Assembly (NCBI RefSeq): GCF_963855985.1
Contig: NC_087119.1
Span: 2,582,001 to 2,646,000 of the forward strand
Direction: 5' to 3'
Origin: Ostrinia nubilalis
Taxonomy: Eukaryota; Arthropoda; Insecta; Lepidoptera; Crambidae
DNA: 64,000 nt
Shown: in pieces, positions 54,501 to 57,500 of the stretch
Layout: the number at the start of each line of letters is the position of its first letter
Numbering within the stretch: the stretch's first letter is position 1
Notes under the pieces: model-generated
Told to the model about the DNA's origin: nothing
What the model saw: only the letters and a program-made list of their open reading frames with translations
Databases searched by the model: none
Made by a program: the position numbers and the translations under genes

Positions 54501-57500
54501 TTACTTTATCGATTGAAAATGCTCGTGAAGCAGTAAGTTCATTTAGATTGCAATATACCTACCTACTATTTTTGAAAACAAGGAATTGCAATTTCTTGTT
54601 TTCATATTTGCGTAGTATTAACTTTACTTCAGGTGCTTTCCGTCTGCAAACTTAGATTGCGCGGGGATCAGGGGATCACTTCCTAGACAGCAAAAGGCAC
54701 AACTATCCGGTTTTTGTACATCTGTTTGCTCAATTTTGTCTCACTTTTCTGGAGTCAAACTATATAAGAAACCGCAGACGTGTAGCTAGTGCAACAACTG
54801 TGTGTAAAAAACACATGAAACTCATTTATTTTTGCTAACAGGCTTTTAAAAAGCACTTTTACACGTCCCAGTATCAGTATTAACCCTACCACTGCTTCGG
54901 GACAATAAATGGGCCAATGGTGTAGTAGTGCATGCACATAAAGCACGAAATGTTCTTTCTTTCTAAGAAATTGGATTACCTACTGCAATTTCATCCTAGG
55001 CAAAATGAGAACCATTTACTGGTAGACTAAAAGACTCACTCTACGAGCTTTTTTCACCATTTTATATTTTAGTAAATGTTCCACCATTTTGGGACCATTG
55101 TTTACTGTTCCTACTTGTGTCATACCTCAATCACTCTGACGGCTGACTGACCTGGTGAATGGCATGCCGGAATACAACGCAGCTGCGGTTGCGGTTTTGA
55201 ATCCCGCCGGGGGCAAATTTTAGTGCGGTGAGCGCAAGTATTTACGGAGACTTTGGAATGTACAATAGTTGAACATATAATTGAAGATTGATATAGAATT
55301 TAGGTTTGGTGTCGGCGGCATTACTTCAAAGAATCATGTCGACGACTTGTACCCTCTATGACTTTTGACAACATGTCAAAAGTCAAAGACTAATGTCGGC
55401 GGGTCGAGTCGGTGCGTAGATTGTAGGAAAACAATGATTGAGTTTTTCAACCACTTCTCAGCACCAGCCCAAATATCCCGAAGTGGTGGTAGGGCAAGCT
55501 ATATTTGGGACGTGTATAAGGGCCCTGGAAAGGGCCTAGGTAAATAAAAGATTTGATTTGACTTTCTCCCGAAATCGAAGTTCCCGGAATGTCTCAAAAT
55601 CTATTTCTGTGTGGAAGAGTAAGGATAAATAAAGGTAACTCAACTAATTAGCGAGGTATAACGGTCGCGGACTTGTTTACGTTGAACTTCGTTGGGAGAC
55701 ACTAATCGCATTGAGGAGGGTGGGTGAAACAGAAGGTTCAAAATTCGCGCGAACAAAAGGTTGACGTCACAAAAAATGAAAATTAACAAATCGTGAATTT
55801 ACATATCTGTTTGATGCAGTTATCACCACAACCAGCCCTCGTTACTAAACTAAACAGTAATAATTTTTAAACTCTTATTCAACCAACTGTCACACTTTAT
55901 AGTACCTAACAGCACGACTGTTCTCACACTGAAAAAAATGTCTGTACCTCTAGCACGAAAAACTTTCGACTTCGAATCGTTTGCGTATTCGAATCGCCAT
56001 CAAAAGATTTAGTATGAAAAATTAAACAGAGCCCATCTAAAAGTGATGTAAAGTGAACTCAGTATGAGAAATAGTAGAACGAAATTAATTTTGACAGTAA
56101 AAATTGTCACGTTATCGTTGAATACGAAGGCTGAATATCGAATTTTATCGAATACGCAAACGATTCGAAGACGAAAGTCGTTCATGTTAGAGGTTCTGGT
56201 TACTGCTTACACAACAAAAGTGACCACCGAACACTTTGGTTATGAGGAACAAAATGTTGTGTAAATTAAACAAATAATTCTAGACTTAGTTTGGTTATAG
56301 TTAACACTTAATTCGGTGGTCACTTTTGTTGTGTAAGCAGTAACCAAACATTTTTTTTAGTGCATCTACATGCAAATAATATTTTTGTTTGTTAGCCTCT
56401 CAAATAGCTATGTAAGTAAAGCAATTCCTCAATTAATAATCTAAGTGACACGGTTTAGTGTAGTATTAGATTTCTTTAACATAAGATGTAACGAAGTGAC
56501 GGTCCAAGGCAAAATACTTCAAGTTCTATACCACAAACTTTTACGTCAACACACACGGAGGAAAGTTTCATTGAGAAAAGCCTGTCCACTTTGTTAGCGT
56601 GGCCGTAACTTCTGGCAGATTGTATTACGAGCTCTGAGTGCTTGAAACGAAAATCTTTCTACACTTCGCTCAGTTCAGGAGTAGAAGTGAGATACGCTTT
56701 CACAGAGGGTAATACGCTTTCAGAGGGTACATGAAACTGGCAATTAGCTAAAAAATCTTATTAACTATTTTTCATAGTAATATTCTAAGGTTGTTTCTCA
56801 CCTAAAAGCTCTAATAGTAGACATACATAAACTTTGATTTCCCAAGTAGGCAGCTTAAAAAGCAACTTTACAGGTTTTTAACTGGATTCAGTAATGACAA
56901 GCCTTTTGGACAATTTAAAATAGAATAAAGCTGTAGAAAGCCGACGAGCTTTCCCAACTATCGGATACAGTTTTTGCTGGGATTTTTCAGCGGTGAACTT
57001 TGAAAGCCCAGTTGAGCTTTCAGAGGCTATCATCAAGTGTTACGCTTCGTAGTACAATGGATTCAGTAAGTCCGTCATAAGCGAAAGCTCATAGTCTAAG
57101 CTTAATTTTAAAAATGTATAGCGCATAGTATCGGTGACGATCATTTTAAAAGTTTTATCTCTTTCTATTAATGTATATCATACACTTTCTATTGTAGAAA
57201 GTTGATCTTATGTTGTAGGTATGCGCAGTTTAAACTAAGTTTGGTTCATCACCAAGGGAAGCTTTCATTTGTTAACTAAAAAGCACTCTACTATATTATT
57301 ATCGTAATAATAACAATGGTTGCATAAAGCTAAAATAATTATCCCGGATTTGTTTAACCACGACTCTATTATCCGTCATTTTATGGACAACAAGGCCGCT
57401 TAAGTTAAGCCGATTTGGACAAAATGTGTCCATAACTAAGCCGCGGTTTGGGCTTTAAATCAATTGATTAATTGCACCAATTTATTGTTGTTTTTTATCA

